A DNA stretch of 64,000 bases, from NCBI RefSeq assembly GCF_008369445.1, contig NZ_VTWH01000002.1, forward strand, positions 124,001-188,000, in the 5' to 3' direction. Positions 1 through 10,122 of this stretch are shown one piece after another (position 1 is the stretch's first letter; each line of letters opens with the position of its first letter). The position numbers and the translations under genes are program-made. The stretch comes from Aureimonas fodinaquatilis (GTDB taxonomy: Bacteria > Pseudomonadota > Alphaproteobacteria > Rhizobiales > Rhizobiaceae). The notes under the pieces were generated by a model. That model worked only from the letters and a program-made list of their open reading frames with translations. It did no database searches and was not told where the DNA came from.

Positions 1-175
1 GAAGGTGACAGATAACGCCAGCTTCATTGATGATCTTGGCGCAGACAGCCTGGACACGGTCGAACTCGTCATGGCTTTCGAAGAAGAGTTCGGCGTTGAA
101 ATTCCGGACGACGCTGCCGAGACGATTTTGACGGTTGGAGATGCGGTCAAGTTCATCGAAAAGAATCAGAGCTGA
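1..175 (+). CDS. acpP: Acyl carrier protein (partial, 5' end outside window)
   Basis: The frame is open from base 2 to the TGA at 173-175. It encodes the C-terminal 57 residues of acyl carrier protein, the carrier of growing acyl chains in type II fatty acid synthesis in the cytoplasm. The DSL motif ([18 protein letters not shown]) holds the serine that receives 4'-phosphopantetheine, followed by the acidic helix that docks to partner enzymes. The product ends VKFIEKNQS, as in rhizobial AcpP. fabF lies 142 bp downstream on the same strand, the usual fab order. Confidence 0.95.
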   Translation, partial: KVTDNASFIDDLGADSLDTVELVMAFEEEFGVEIPDDAAETILTVGDAVKFIEKNQS

Positions 176-198
176 TTCTTTCGTTGGTGCATTACGCG

Positions 199-222
199 TT
201 GCCGGGCTGAAAGGCCCGGCAA
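199..222 (+). terminator. Hairpin between acpP and fabF
   Basis: A perfect 9-bp stem (TTGCCGGGC / GCCCGGCAA) with a 6-base loop lies 24 bp after the acpP stop. The downstream tract is only weakly T-rich (attct), so it may be a partial terminator or an mRNA 3'-end stabiliser that lets acpP be expressed above fabF. This role is inferred. Confidence 0.5.
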
Positions 223-317
223 ATTCTGACCGCGGCGTGGCCAGTGTGACGCTGGTTTGTGCCTGCTGCTGTGCGGCGTTTGCCCGGCAGCCTGCGTAAA
301 GTATAAAAGGGTGCTTG

Positions 318-1580
318 ATGAGGCGTGTTGTAATTACCGGCCTTGGCATGGTGTCACCACTGGCATCTGGCGTAGAAGCAAGCTGGAAGCGTCTGTTGGC
401 CGGTCAAAGCGGCGCCGCTCGTATCACCGGGTTTGAGGTGGATGATCTGGCTTGCCAGATTGCATGCCAGATCCCGATGGGCGACGGCAGCGACGGTACT
501 TTTTCTCCCGATCTGATTATGGAGCCCAAAGAACAGCGCAAGGTTGACCCATTTATTGTTTATGCGGTCGCCGCTGCTGATGAAGCTTTGGCCGATGCCA
601 ACTGGCATCCTGAAAACAATGAAGACCAAGAGCGTACCGGCGTCCTTATCGGCTCGGGAATTGGTGGTCTGGAAGGCATTGTTGAGGCGGGTTACACACT
701 ACGCGACAAGGGTCCTCGGCGGATATCTCCGTTCTTCATTCCCGGTCGGTTGATCAATCTGGCGTCCGGCCATGTTTCAATCCGGCACAAGCTGCGCGGC
801 CCGAACCATTCGGTTGTTACAGCCTGCTCCACCGGTGCGCACGCCATTGGCGATGCGGCAAGGTTGATTGCGCTGGATGATGCCGATGTCATGGTTGCCG
901 GCGGAACCGAGTCTCCTGTCTGCCGCATTTCCATGGCAGGTTTTGCTGCATGCAAAGCGCTTTCCACCATGCGCAATGACGATCCTACCAGGGCATCCCG
1001 CCCCTATGACGCAGACCGGGACGGTTTCGTCATGGGTGAGGGCGCGGGCATCATGGTGCTGGAAGAATACGAACATGCGAAAGCCCGCGGCGCAAAGATT
1101 TATGCGGAAGTGGTGGGTTATGGTCTGAGCGGTGATGCGTTTCACATCACGGCACCATCCGAACACGGCGAAGGTGCCGAGCGCTGCATGCGCGCCGCTT
1201 TGAAGCGGGCAGGGCTGGAGCCTTCGCAGATCGACTATATCAACGCCCATGGCACTTCGACCATGGCCGATACGATTGAGCTTGGTGCGGTGGAAAGATT
1301 GCTGGGCGATGCGGCAAGCCACGTCTCCATGTCATCCACAAAATCGGCCATTGGCCATTTGCTGGGTGCTGCCGGTGCGGTGGAGGCAATTTTCTCAACC
1401 CTCGCCATTCGCGACAATGTTGCGCCGCCGACTCTGAATCTCGACAATCCTTCGGTTGAAACCGCCATTGATCTTGTGCCCCACGTCAAGCGTGAACGGC
1501 AGATTGATGTTGTATTGTCGAACTCGTTTGGATTTGGCGGAACGAACGCTTCGCTGGTTGTAAAGCGGGTTACGGACTGA
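318..1580 (+). CDS. fabF: 3-oxoacyl-ACP synthase II
   Basis: The 420-residue thiolase-fold enzyme condenses malonyl-ACP with acyl-ACP in chain elongation. The nucleophile is Cys170 in TACSTGAHAIGDA. The catalytic histidines are His311 (NAHGTSTMAD) and His347 with Lys342 (SSTKSAIGHLLGAAG). The C-terminus has the family's NSFGFGGTNASLV. The ATG at 318 is preferred over the TTG at 315 because AAGG lies 7 bases upstream of it. Length matches the family. It follows acpP and precedes mltG. Confidence 0.96.
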   Translation: MRRVVITGLGMVSPLASGVEASWKRLLAGQSGAARITGFEVDDLACQIACQIPMGDGSDGTFSPDLIMEPKEQRKVDPFIVYAVAAADEALADANWHPENNEDQERTGVLIGSGIGGLEGIVEAGYTLRDKGPRRISPFFIPGRLINLASGHVSIRHKLRGPNHSVVTACSTGAHAIGDAARLIALDDADVMVAGGTESPVCRISMAGFAACKALSTMRNDDPTRASRPYDADRDGFVMGEGAGIMVLEEYEHAKARGAKIYAEVVGYGLSGDAFHITAPSEHGEGAERCMRAALKRAGLEPSQIDYINAHGTSTMADTIELGAVERLLGDAASHVSMSSTKSAIGHLLGAAGAVEAIFSTLAIRDNVAPPTLNLDNPSVETAIDLVPHVKRERQIDVVLSNSFGFGGTNASLVVKRVTD

Positions 1581-1762
1581 AGCATTTCCTGCTGAAGCGG
1601 ACTCGTTCTGGCAGCAGGGCAATGCGCAACAAAGAGCTCAACATTTCGGGCGATTACGGCATCGCCTGGAATGGTCCAACCCGGCTTTCGCCATATTGAT
1701 CCGGTAACCCGAGCGAAACTGTCAGACGGTTTCGTCCGGGCGGTAACCGCAGAGCATTGAGT

Positions 1763-1804
1763 CAGGGTATTTCGGCGAACGGATCGCAAAGCGGAAATAC
1801 CCTG
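1763..1804. repeat. Inverted repeat upstream of mltG
   Basis: Two perfect 11-base arms (CAGGGTATTTC at 1763-1773 and its complement at 1794-1804) flank a 20-base loop in the 256-bp fabF-mltG gap. No T-tract follows, so it is not a standard intrinsic terminator. It could be a 5' leader structure or a regulator site 33 bases before the mltG start. The rest of the gap holds nothing I recognise. Confidence 0.4.
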
Positions 1805-1836
1805 CTGCATCAATTGATTTGAGAGGCTCGTATCCT

Positions 1837-2958
1837 GTGACTGATCTGACGAGAGGCGGCGGAAGAACACCGGATTCTGAATCCACTGGAAAGCGGCGCA
1901 AAAAAGGTCGTTCTCGCGGGTCGCGCAACGCCATCATCGTTTTCATCAATTTCATGCTTGGCTTGGCCGTCATTGCCTTGATTGGCGGTGCGGCCATGTT
2001 TTACTGGGGCAAATTGCAGTTTGAGGGGCGTGGCCCACTGCAACAGGATGTAACCTACATGGTTCCGCGTGGCGGAGCGCTGGCTACAATCTCTGACGGC
2101 CTGGCGAATGCCGGCATCATTTCAAATCCACTGGTTTTTCAGGTAGGAGCGCGGCTATCCGGTGCGGGTGGCCAGTTGAAAGCGGGCGAATATGGTTTCC
2201 CCGCTGGCACATCCATGCAGCAGGTCCTGGAAAAACTGGTGGCCGGGAGATCGATCGTGCACTCTGTCACCGTGCCGGAAGGTTGGACGGTCGCGCAGAT
2301 TTATGCCCGGCTTGAGGGTGACGACGCTTTGATGGGCAATCTTCCACCCATGCCGGCTGAAGGAAGTCTGCTGCCGGAGACATATACATTCACGCGCGGC
2401 ACCAGCCGTAACGAGCTGATTTCGCAGATGTCGGATGCGCACACTGCGATGGTGGAACAGATATGGGCCACCAGGGTGGACAATCTGCCGATCGATACGG
2501 TTGAAGAGTTTGTAACGCTGGCTTCGATTGTCGAGCGGGAAACCGGTGTTGATGCGGAACGGCCGCATGTGGCTTCTGTGTTCATCAACAGGCTGCGCCA
2601 GAACATGCGGCTTCAATCGGATCCAACCTTTATCTACGGAATCTGGGGCGGCGCGGGTAAGCCGTCAGGCGAACCGCTGCGCAGGTCTCATATTCAAAGC
2701 GACACGCCATACAACACCTATGTCATACCGGCCTTGCCACCTGGCCCGATTGCCAATCCCGGGCGCGCTGCGCTGGAAGCTGTGGCGAAGCCGCTGGAAA
2801 CCGACGACCTGTATTTCGTGGCTGATGGTGAGGGTGGGCATGTGTTTGCCCAAACGCTGGCAGAGCACAACCGCAATGTTGCACGATACCGGGAAGTGAT
2901 GCGGGCGCGCGGTGCCGCTGCCGCTGCTGAAAACAGTGACGCCGAGTTGGTTGAGTAA
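1837..2958 (+). CDS. mltG: Endolytic murein transglycosylase
   Basis: The 373-residue YceG/MltG family protein cleaves nascent glycan strands at the inner membrane and so limits peptidoglycan strand length. A basic cytoplasmic tail (KRRKKGRSRGSRN) is followed by one transmembrane helix (about residues 32-54), a LysM-like segment and the YceG domain. The family block LASIVERETG carries the catalytic glutamate, and LQSDPTFIYG is also present. The GTG at 1837 is chosen because AGAGG (1822-1826) lies upstream; the in-frame TTG at 1819 overlaps that site. It sits between fabF and the yicC-gmk pair. Confidence 0.9.
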   Translation: MTDLTRGGGRTPDSESTGKRRKKGRSRGSRNAIIVFINFMLGLAVIALIGGAAMFYWGKLQFEGRGPLQQDVTYMVPRGGALATISDGLANAGIISNPLVFQVGARLSGAGGQLKAGEYGFPAGTSMQQVLEKLVAGRSIVHSVTVPEGWTVAQIYARLEGDDALMGNLPPMPAEGSLLPETYTFTRGTSRNELISQMSDAHTAMVEQIWATRVDNLPIDTVEEFVTLASIVERETGVDAERPHVASVFINRLRQNMRLQSDPTFIYGIWGGAGKPSGEPLRRSHIQSDTPYNTYVIPALPPGPIANPGRAALEAVAKPLETDDLYFVADGEGGHVFAQTLAEHNRNVARYREVMRARGAAAAAENSDAELVE

Positions 2959-2978
2959 GCTTGAAAGAGTGCCGTAAT

Positions 2979-3869
2979 ATGGGAAAGCCCGTTGCCAGCA
3001 TGACGGGCTTTGCCCGCTTTGAAACCGACATTCAGGGACGGCTTGTCGCCTGGGAGCTTCGTTCGGTCAACGGCAAGGGGCTGGATGCCAAAATCCGCCT
3101 GAACTCAGGTTATGAAGCTCTGGAACCTGACATACGCCGGATGATGTCCGGGCATCTGGTCCGTGGCAATCTGCAAATTTCCTTACAGCTGCAAAAATCG
3201 ATTGGCGAAAGCACACCTGCCGTCAACATGGCGGTGTTGATGGACTATGCTGCGGTTTGTGACAGTCTGGTTGCTAATGGGCATGCGGCTCTGCCAACGG
3301 CAGATGGCCTGCTGGCGCTGCGCGGGGTTATTGACCAGCCGGTGGACATGGTGGTGCAGCCGGACAAGCCGCTGCTGGATGAGATGCTGCTAGCGTTTGC
3401 CAGTGGGTTGGACCGGTTGATCAGTGCGCGGCAGGCCGAGGGGCGGGAGATTGCCCAGGTGCTGATGCGCCGTCTGGATGAAATGGAAAGCCTGGTGGTT
3501 GCTGCGGAAGCGGATGATGCGCGCAGACCTGCCGTCATTCAGGCACGGTTGAAAGCGCAGGTCGAAGCTTTGCTTGGTACAGGCATCGGGCTGGATGAAG
3601 GTCGCCTGGCACAGGAAGCCGCGTTGCTGGCCACCCGGGCGGATGTTCAGGAAGAACTGGACAGATTGCGCGCGCATATTGCCGCCGCCCGCACTATGCT
3701 GGCGGAAGGTGGGGCAGTTGGGCGCAGGCTCGATTTTCTATCACAGGAATTTAACCGCGAATCGAATACACTGTGCGCGAAATCCAACGCGACGTCGCTG
3801 ACGGCAATCGGTCTCCAGCTCAAGGTCGTTGTGGACCAATTCAGGGAACAGGTTCAAAATATCGAATGA
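2979..3869 (+). CDS. YicC/YloC family endoribonuclease
   Basis: The 296-residue protein begins [17 protein letters not shown], with the family's hallmark MTGFA motif. The C-terminal DUF1732 region contains [22 protein letters not shown], the conserved block assigned to ribonuclease activity in YicC proteins. The ATG at 2979 is used; an ATG at 3000 at the MTGFA motif is an alternative. Its stop overlaps the gmk start by four bases (ATGA at 3866-3869), which indicates translational coupling. The yicC-gmk pairing is widespread. Confidence 0.9.
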   Translation: MGKPVASMTGFARFETDIQGRLVAWELRSVNGKGLDAKIRLNSGYEALEPDIRRMMSGHLVRGNLQISLQLQKSIGESTPAVNMAVLMDYAAVCDSLVANGHAALPTADGLLALRGVIDQPVDMVVQPDKPLLDEMLLAFASGLDRLISARQAEGREIAQVLMRRLDEMESLVVAAEADDARRPAVIQARLKAQVEALLGTGIGLDEGRLAQEAALLATRADVQEELDRLRAHIAAARTMLAEGGAVGRRLDFLSQEFNRESNTLCAKSNATSLTAIGLQLKVVVDQFREQVQNIE

Positions 3870-4543
3870 GGCCGCTCGTTGACACCGAATCCCCGCTGCC
3901 GATTGCCCGGCGCGGGTTGATGCTTGTTATCTCCTCTCCATCAGGTGCAGGAAAATCCACCATTGCGCGCAGCTTGCTGGAGCAGGACAACCGTTTCTCC
4001 CTGTCCGTCAGTGTAACAACACGCAAGCGGCGCCCAAGCGAAATTGATGGAGTGCATTACCACTTCATCACGCATGATGAATTTGACCGGCTGAGAAATG
4101 GCGACGCGCTGCTGGAATGGGCAGAAGTGCATGGCAATTTTTACGGAACGCCTCGCGAAGCAGCAGAAAAGGCCATGCGTGAAGGCCGGGACATGCTGTT
4201 TGATATTGACTGGCAGGGCGCGCGCCAGTTGCAGGACCAGGCCAAGGCCGACATTGTCTCGATCTTCATTCTGCCACCTTCAATGGCAGAGCTCCGCTCG
4301 CGTTTGAACCGGCGGGCGGAAGATTCCGCCGAATCCATCAATATGCGGCTGCGCAATGCCAAGGTGGAAATAGAGCGTTGGCGCGACTACGAATATGTTG
4401 TCATCAATGACGATCTGGATCGCGCATTTGCCGCCGTTCTATCGATTGTTAACGCAGAACGTCTGCGCCGCGACCGCCGCCCCGGCCTGTTTGATTTTAC
4501 CGCTGATCTTCTGGAACAAGCAGAGCGGTTGATGGAAGAATAG
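3866..4543 (+). CDS. gmk: Guanylate kinase
   Basis: The 225-residue kinase phosphorylates GMP to GDP with ATP. The P-loop is [10 protein letters not shown] near residues 23-32. The GMP-binding region reads [18 protein letters not shown], and the family GNFYGTP segment is present. The frame is open further upstream to 3773, but that part lies inside yicC. The ATG at 3866, overlapping the yicC stop, is the natural start, and an ATG at 3920 ([12 protein letters not shown]) is a shorter alternative. Length is close to the usual 205-220 residues. Confidence 0.95.
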   Translation: MRPLVDTESPLPIARRGLMLVISSPSGAGKSTIARSLLEQDNRFSLSVSVTTRKRRPSEIDGVHYHFITHDEFDRLRNGDALLEWAEVHGNFYGTPREAAEKAMREGRDMLFDIDWQGARQLQDQAKADIVSIFILPPSMAELRSRLNRRAEDSAESINMRLRNAKVEIERWRDYEYVVINDDLDRAFAAVLSIVNAERLRRDRRPGLFDFTADLLEQAERLMEE

Positions 4544-4550
4544 TGGGCTT

Positions 4551-4593
4551 CAGAAGCGTTTCATGTGATTTTTCGTCCACCTGAAACGCTCTG
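4551..4593. terminator. Convergent hairpin, repeat family B copy 1
   Basis: In the 78-bp gap between convergent gmk and rsmA, arms AGCGTTTCATGTG (4555-4567) and CACCTGAAACGCT (4578-4590) pair with one mismatch around a T-rich 10-base loop. Flanking bases extend the stem with one bulge. It resembles the hairpin at 63283-63325 in sequence and probably terminates both genes. Confidence 0.6.
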
Positions 4594-4621
4594 CCAAACA
4601 ATCTGCGGCATTTGCGTTGCT

Positions 4622-5446
4622 TCACAGCGCATTTGCCAGAGACACAAACTCTGCCACTGAAAGGGTTTCTGCCCGCCGTTGCGGATCGATGCCCACCAGT
4701 TTCAGCAGATTTTCTCCACCCAGACTTTTCAGGCTCTGCCGCAGCATTTTGCGACGTTGGCCAAAGGCCGCCGCCGTAACCTTTTCCAACGTCGCCAGAT
4801 TGGCTTGCAAAGGTTGCTGGCGTGGCACAAGCTGCACCACGGCAGATGTGACTTTTGGCGGTGGCGTGAATGCCTGAGGCGGAAGATCGAATAAAATTCT
4901 GGCATCGCAACGCCAACCGCACAAGACACCAAGTCGGCCGTAATGGGCATCATCAGCGCCGGCAACAATGCGCAGGGCAACTTCTTTCTGAAACATCAAA
5001 GTCAGTGATGTCCACAGCGGTGGCCAGTCTGCGACCGTCAGCAGATCCAGCAAAATCTGTGTGCCAACATTATAGGGTAAATTGGCGACAACCTTGAACG
5101 GCCCGCCAGCCAGATCTGCCAGATCACATTGCAGCGCATCACCCTCAATCACATCCAGCCTGCCCGGAAAGGCGGCGGAGATTTCAGCCAGAGCAGGCAG
5201 GCAGCGCGGGTCTTTTTCAATCGCGATAACCTTTGCCGCGCCTTCCTGAAGCAAAGCACGGGTCAGGCCACCGGGACCGGGGCCGATTTCAACCACAACA
5301 TCCTGGCTGCTCACTTGCGCCTGCCGGGCAATTTTTCCGGTCAGGTTCAAATCCAGCAGAAAATTCTGGCCAAGGGCTTTGCGTGGGTCCAGCCCGTGCG
5401 CCGCCAGAACATCACGCAAGGGAGGCAGCGTTGGAGAGGTGTTCAC
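4622..5446 (-). CDS. rsmA: 16S rRNA (adenine(1518)-N6/adenine(1519)-N6) dimethyltransferase
   Basis: The 274-residue SAM-dependent enzyme (KsgA) dimethylates two adjacent adenines near the 3' end of 16S rRNA. It has the N-terminal [10 protein letters not shown], the SAM loop [14 protein letters not shown] and the catalytic [11 protein letters not shown] (NLPY). It starts with GTG at 5446, overlapping the pdxA stop by four bases (GTGA). It is the last gene of the lptF-lptG-lptD-surA-pdxA-rsmA series. Confidence 0.95.
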   Translation of the reverse strand: MNTSPTLPPLRDVLAAHGLDPRKALGQNFLLDLNLTGKIARQAQVSSQDVVVEIGPGPGGLTRALLQEGAAKVIAIEKDPRCLPALAEISAAFPGRLDVIEGDALQCDLADLAGGPFKVVANLPYNVGTQILLDLLTVADWPPLWTSLTLMFQKEVALRIVAGADDAHYGRLGVLCGWRCDARILFDLPPQAFTPPPKVTSAVVQLVPRQQPLQANLATLEKVTAAAFGQRRKMLRQSLKSLGGENLLKLVGIDPQRRAETLSVAEFVSLANAL

Positions 5447-6492
5447 TGTGTATGGGTCCGAAAATTATGCCGCGATTGGGCCATGCGTGCTGCAAGATCA
5501 ATTGCGGCAATGAAACTGTCCGGTCTGGCCCGCCCTGATGCGGCTAGCCCCATCGCAGTTCCGTGGTCGGGCGATGTGCGAATGATCGGCAGGCCAAGTG
5601 TCACGTTCACTGCCTGATCAAAGCCCAGCGTTTTAACCGGGATGAGCGCCTGATCATGATACATGCACAAGGCGACATCGTAAGTCGAACGCGCTTCCGC
5701 ATGAAACATCGTATCGGCAGGAAGCGGCCCGGTGGCGTCTATGCCCATGCCTTGCAACTTTTGCACCGCAGGCACAATGACGGAAATATCCTCCATGCCC
5801 AGCGCCCCACGCTCGCCCGCATGGGGGTTCAGCCCGGCAACTGCCAGAACCGGCTTTTCAAGGCCAAAATCCATCTGCAAATGCCGCACCACGATCTGCG
5901 CTGTTTCGACAATCAATTCTGTTGTCAGCGCGCCCACAACCTCGCTCAACGGAATGTGGATGGTCACAGGAACACAGGAAAGCTCAGGCCCTGTCAGCAA
6001 CATGACCGGCTGAATCTGCCGCCCGCTGGACCGCGCGCACAACTCTGCCAGAAACTCCGTGTGGCCGGGGTGATTGAAGCCGGCATCATACAGTGCCTTT
6101 TTATCAATCGGGGCTGTCACCAGCGCGGAAGCTTCACCGCCAAGCACAAAAGCGGTGGCACGCTCAATTGCCTCCACCGTGCCCGCAGCGTTCTCGGATT
6201 TCAGTTCCCCCGGGCTGTCCAGGTGCGTGTTGTGCAGGGGAATGACCGGCAGGGCGTTGGCAAATGTTGCGGCAGCATGTTGTGGAGAATCGAGATTGGC
6301 GATTTCAACCCTGATACCCAGCCGCTCGGCGCGCCCGGCCAGCATCACCGGGTCGGCCAACACGAAAAATGGCGCCAATTGAAGTTTTTTTCTGTCTGCG
6401 TAGCAGGAAACAATCAGATCCGGGCCAATGCCAGACGGCTCACCAACTGAAATTGCAATCGGCTGCATGTCTGACCCTGGCAATGATATCAT
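5443..6492 (-). CDS. pdxA: 4-hydroxythreonine-4-phosphate dehydrogenase
   Basis: The 349-residue NAD-dependent enzyme acts in pyridoxal 5'-phosphate synthesis. Metal-binding histidines are visible in [22 protein letters not shown] and [27 protein letters not shown] is the N-terminal family motif. The ATG at 6492 overlaps the surA stop by four bases. An ATG at 6468 ([11 protein letters not shown]) has a CAGGG element upstream and matches usual PdxA N-termini, so it may be the real start (341 residues). Confidence 0.94.
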   Translation of the reverse strand: MISLPGSDMQPIAISVGEPSGIGPDLIVSCYADRKKLQLAPFFVLADPVMLAGRAERLGIRVEIANLDSPQHAAATFANALPVIPLHNTHLDSPGELKSENAAGTVEAIERATAFVLGGEASALVTAPIDKKALYDAGFNHPGHTEFLAELCARSSGRQIQPVMLLTGPELSCVPVTIHIPLSEVVGALTTELIVETAQIVVRHLQMDFGLEKPVLAVAGLNPHAGERGALGMEDISVIVPAVQKLQGMGIDATGPLPADTMFHAEARSTYDVALCMYHDQALIPVKTLGFDQAVNVTLGLPIIRTSPDHGTAMGLAASGRARPDSFIAAIDLAARMAQSRHNFRTHTQ

Positions 6493-7421
6493 CTACGGAC
6501 AATGGTTGCCGCATCACGCAGTCTTTTCAAAAGGGCCGCATCCGGCTCGGCGTTCTGGCTCAAGGATTCAAGATCCTGCGCCTGGTAAACAAGCTGCGCC
6601 GCACGGTCATCGGAAACGTTGCGGGCGCTGCATACGGCAATAAATTCCACACCGCGCTCGGTTACCTGGGGCCGCGTTGTTCCGCCGGTGGAAAGCCGCG
6701 AAACTTCGTCTTTCCAGCGTGGTGGCAACTCCGGCTGGGTAATGCGGCCAAGATCGCGCACAGTCACATCACGCAGACCTTGTGCAAGCTGCACAGTTTC
6801 GTTGCAGCTGCGAAAGCGCTGGCGCATGGAATTGGCTTCGCCGGTGCGGCGTTCCTTTGCGCTGCCTTCCGGCACCACAAATATTACCTGCTGCAACATA
6901 TACTCAGTGGTGGAGGGCTTTTTGCCGCCCTGTTGCAGCATCCGCTGAACAACATCCTGTTCACTCAGCCGCTCGGCCTGCTGCGTGTTCATGCGCACAA
7001 CCTGGCCCCAGCCCATCTGCACGCGAATATATTCTTTGAATCCGGCAGCGGTGAAACCAGCCTGCGAGAAAACCTGGCCCAACTGCGCCTCTGACAGTTT
7101 GTTCTGTTTGGCAAAATTGGCGAAAGCTGCGTCGACCGCAGCATCCGGCACGCTTACGCCACGACGGCGCATTTCCTGCCGCTTGATCACTTCGTCGATC
7201 AGCTCATTGGTCGCAGCCTCGGCCGTAGCGGGCGAGCGACGAAGCTTCAGGAATGCCTGCCGAAGCTGGACCTGATAGGAGGTCACGGCTTCTTTATTGA
7301 CCACAACCCTGATCTGCGTAGCGGCCACCGCCTGATCTGTGACAACGGCGCTCAGGCTGACAGAGCCGAGCAGAACCATCGAAGCGAGTGCGCTGCTTGC
7401 AAATATGCGTTTCAAGGTCAT
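6489..7421 (-). CDS. SurA-like periplasmic chaperone, no PPIase domain seen
   Basis: The 310-residue protein starts with a signal peptide (MTLKRIFASSALASMVLLGS, cleaved near AVAA). A SurA N-terminal-like helical region follows (AATNELIDEVIKRQEMRRRG). I see no parvulin-type isomerase repeat, so it would act as a chaperone for outer-membrane proteins rather than a prolyl isomerase. The ATG at 7421 is preferred to the TTG at 7424. Its place after lptD and before pdxA-rsmA matches surA in Proteobacteria. About 250 bp separate it from lptD, in which I see no gene; a 65-codon frame there (7421-7618) lacks support. Confidence 0.85.
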   Translation of the reverse strand: MTLKRIFASSALASMVLLGSVSLSAVVTDQAVAATQIRVVVNKEAVTSYQVQLRQAFLKLRRSPATAEAATNELIDEVIKRQEMRRRGVSVPDAAVDAAFANFAKQNKLSEAQLGQVFSQAGFTAAGFKEYIRVQMGWGQVVRMNTQQAERLSEQDVVQRMLQQGGKKPSTTEYMLQQVIFVVPEGSAKERRTGEANSMRQRFRSCNETVQLAQGLRDVTVRDLGRITQPELPPRWKDEVSRLSTGGTTRPQVTERGVEFIAVCSARNVSDDRAAQLVYQAQDLESLSQNAEPDAALLKRLRDAATIVRR

Positions 7422-7670
7422 CAAGGATTCAGGCTCCCGCTCTTCAAATCAGCCGCTTCATTATCTGCTTTATTGCCTGTACGAAACTGTTTTGGCAAAA
7501 GAATGATCGTTTCCGGCAAAATCCGTAGTTGCAACTGATAAAACCGCGTTATCTGGCGTTTGCTGCCATATTGAGTGAAAACGCCATCTGGTTGAAAAGC
7601 CAGAATAGCCGCTTTCACCTGAAAAAAGCAATTTTTTCCCGTTGTTCAATATGCTGCGGCACGTCTGGCT

Positions 7671-10121
7671 CTAGTCATTGCCAAGATTGTAATTGAAGTC
7701 GGTTTCCACCAGCGTGCGCAGAGACAGCCGAACCATGACGGTGCTCTCGGAAGATGCGAGCTGGTAGCGGTCATTGGTGCTTTGATAGGTGGCGATCAGG
7801 CTGAAGCATTCATCCGCGTAGCCAACGCCGAACGATTTGGAAATGATCGAGTCATTCTCGATGTCATAGCCGACCGACCCAAAGGCAAGCAGCGTATCGG
7901 TCAAGCGCACGGATGCATTGGTCTGAACCTGCTGCCGGTCCACCGGCAATCCATAGATAGGCTGCGCCGCAATCTGCGAATAGGTGACCGAGCCGCTGAA
8001 ACGCCCGGCGGCAAAGGATGATGAAAGATCGGCACGGCGCAGATCGAAATTGCTTTCATCAAACCGGCCCTGCGCGCTCAAAGTCACGCCAACCGGCAAA
8101 GTCAGAGCAACGCCGGACACATAATCCGAGCGGTCGGTTTCCAGACCGGAATCGTAACCCACCAGCGAAAGATCATCTGCCGCAAATGGGTTTTTGCCAG
8201 CAAGCTGGTAGGATTGGCCGGCAATGGCGTTGAGGAAATAGCGACCGCCCAACACGCCGGAATATTGAATTCCGACATTGGCGCGGGTGCCGCCTTCCAT
8301 CCGGTCATAGCCGGTGAATTTGTCGTGACTGAACAGGTTGGTCGAATTGAAAACCAGCGTCTGCGAATCTTCATTCGGCAGTTTTCCAGCGTCCATTTCA
8401 TCCGGGCGGATCAGCAACTGTGCAATCGGTTCAAACACATGCGATGTGTTGGCTGTTTCGATCAGGTAGGGATAGCGCGCCTCAATGGCTGCGGTTGCCA
8501 TGCCGCGCGCACCGGTTTCGTTGATCGAAATGGCACCAAGGTCGCTGTACAGCGAGCCGTAATCATAGCCAGGCGATTCCATTTTGGCGGTGTAAAGGTC
8601 GCCTCGTCCTGCCACGGAGGGGGTCAGCACCAGCCCTCCATCGGTGATGTATTCGCTTTTCCAGCTTGTTTCCACGGTGGCGCGTGCGTAGTCGCCTTCC
8701 AGCGTGTTCTGCCGGAAAGTGTCTGTCCGATATGGAAATACGCCGGATCCGGTGCAGCGCCCTTCATCGTAAAACGGTTCTTCGCAGATCAGAAGCGAAG
8801 CCGGGAAGGTGTTGTCCCGCCGAATATTGGTGATGTTGGCGTCCAACTGCACCTGTCCGCCCAGGATCTTCTGCTCGGCGATATACTGGTAGTCCAGCGA
8901 TGGCAGAATGTAGGGCTGCACCTCCTCGTTGAAGGTGTTCAAAGTCTGGACGTCGAATTTCTGAGCACGCAGATCAAAGAAGCTCTGGCTGCCAAGCCCG
9001 GTCAGATAAATTTCCGAAGAGCGATAAATGTCGGAAAAATTGTCGATCTCATAGGCATTGGAGAAATTCGGATCACTCTGGGCCAGAACATCCCAGCCGA
9101 ACGTCCATTGTTCGTTCAGGGCAAAGCGACCAGTGGTGCCGATCATGCCACGGGTTTTGCCTGGCACATCTTCAAAGCTGGTAATGCCATCTGACCAGAA
9201 ATCGTCAAACCTGTCCGGATTGTTCTGCGAAATGCCCGCTGCCTGCAACGTGAAATAACCGTTGCCGAACGCCTTGCGGTATTCCACTTCGCCCAGAAAA
9301 CCCTGACGCGAATAATAGGTGCCGGCAACCGTGGCGTCCGAACTGTCGGAAATTGCAAGGAAGTAAGGTACGCGCAAGCCAAAACCGGTTTCATCGGACT
9401 GGCGGAACTCAGGCGCCAGAAAGCCGCTGCGGCGCTTGACCGTAGGATCTGGGGAGGCAAAGTAAGGCAGATAGGCCAAGGGCAGGCCATAAAGTTCGAA
9501 CCTTGCACCATAATAGCGAATGATCTGGTTCTTCTGATCCCAGACAATGCGGCGCGCCTTTACCTGCCACAGAGGTGGGCGGTCCGGGTTTGCCTCGCAA
9601 GCCTCACAGGCGGTGTAAACTCCGCGCTCAAATGTTGTAACCGACCCGGATTCGCGCACCGCTTCTGCTGCGGCAAGGCGCGTATTGTCCGGTGTTTCAA
9701 TGCGCAGTGCCTCGATAAAGCCATCGGCAAAATCATCGGTCACATCAATGGCGTCGGCGTAAACCTTGTTGCCACCCGGTTCCAGCAATTCCACATCGCC
9801 AACAGCCACCAGTCGCTTCAGATTCTGATCATACACAATCTCGCGAGCAACAAGCTTGTATTGGCCATAATCTATCTGAACGCCGCCAGACGCCGTTACC
9901 GTTGCGGATTCGCTGTCGTAGGAAACAGTGTCTGCCTCCAGAAACAGTTGCTCGCCCGCCTCGATATTAACGTTGGCACCCAGAGATTCCAGGCTTTCCT
10001 GTGCGTATCCGGCATCGCCCTGACCAACAAGCGCGCCCAAGGCAACACCAGCCAGCAATGCGCCTTTAACAAACAACTGTCTGCGGGCGCTCGAGCGGCG
10101 CGAAGTCCCCCTCGCGATCAT
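7671..10121 (-). CDS. lptD: LPS-assembly protein LptD
   Basis: The 816-residue outer-membrane barrel inserts lipopolysaccharide into the outer leaflet. A basic N-terminus and signal peptide (ALLAGVALGALVGQGDAGYA) lead into an OstA/LptA-like domain (about residues 50-170, FLEADTVSYDSESATVTASG) and then the large beta-barrel (YYGARFELYGLPLAYLPYF marks its start). The ATG at 10121 is preferred to that at 10130: the strong AGGAGG directly abuts the upstream ATG but lies 9 bases from the downstream one. lptG ends 2 bases before this start. Confidence 0.94.
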   Translation of the reverse strand: MIARGTSRRSSARRQLFVKGALLAGVALGALVGQGDAGYAQESLESLGANVNIEAGEQLFLEADTVSYDSESATVTASGGVQIDYGQYKLVAREIVYDQNLKRLVAVGDVELLEPGGNKVYADAIDVTDDFADGFIEALRIETPDNTRLAAAEAVRESGSVTTFERGVYTACEACEANPDRPPLWQVKARRIVWDQKNQIIRYYGARFELYGLPLAYLPYFASPDPTVKRRSGFLAPEFRQSDETGFGLRVPYFLAISDSSDATVAGTYYSRQGFLGEVEYRKAFGNGYFTLQAAGISQNNPDRFDDFWSDGITSFEDVPGKTRGMIGTTGRFALNEQWTFGWDVLAQSDPNFSNAYEIDNFSDIYRSSEIYLTGLGSQSFFDLRAQKFDVQTLNTFNEEVQPYILPSLDYQYIAEQKILGGQVQLDANITNIRRDNTFPASLLICEEPFYDEGRCTGSGVFPYRTDTFRQNTLEGDYARATVETSWKSEYITDGGLVLTPSVAGRGDLYTAKMESPGYDYGSLYSDLGAISINETGARGMATAAIEARYPYLIETANTSHVFEPIAQLLIRPDEMDAGKLPNEDSQTLVFNSTNLFSHDKFTGYDRMEGGTRANVGIQYSGVLGGRYFLNAIAGQSYQLAGKNPFAADDLSLVGYDSGLETDRSDYVSGVALTLPVGVTLSAQGRFDESNFDLRRADLSSSFAAGRFSGSVTYSQIAAQPIYGLPVDRQQVQTNASVRLTDTLLAFGSVGYDIENDSIISKSFGVGYADECFSLIATYQSTNDRYQLASSESTVMVRLSLRTLVETDFNYNLGND

Positions 10122-10122
10122 G

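Noticed and set aside
7421-7618. A 65-codon frame just upstream of surA overlapping its start
   Set aside because: No ribosome-binding site, signal or family similarity; the gap fits a surA leader and promoter region.
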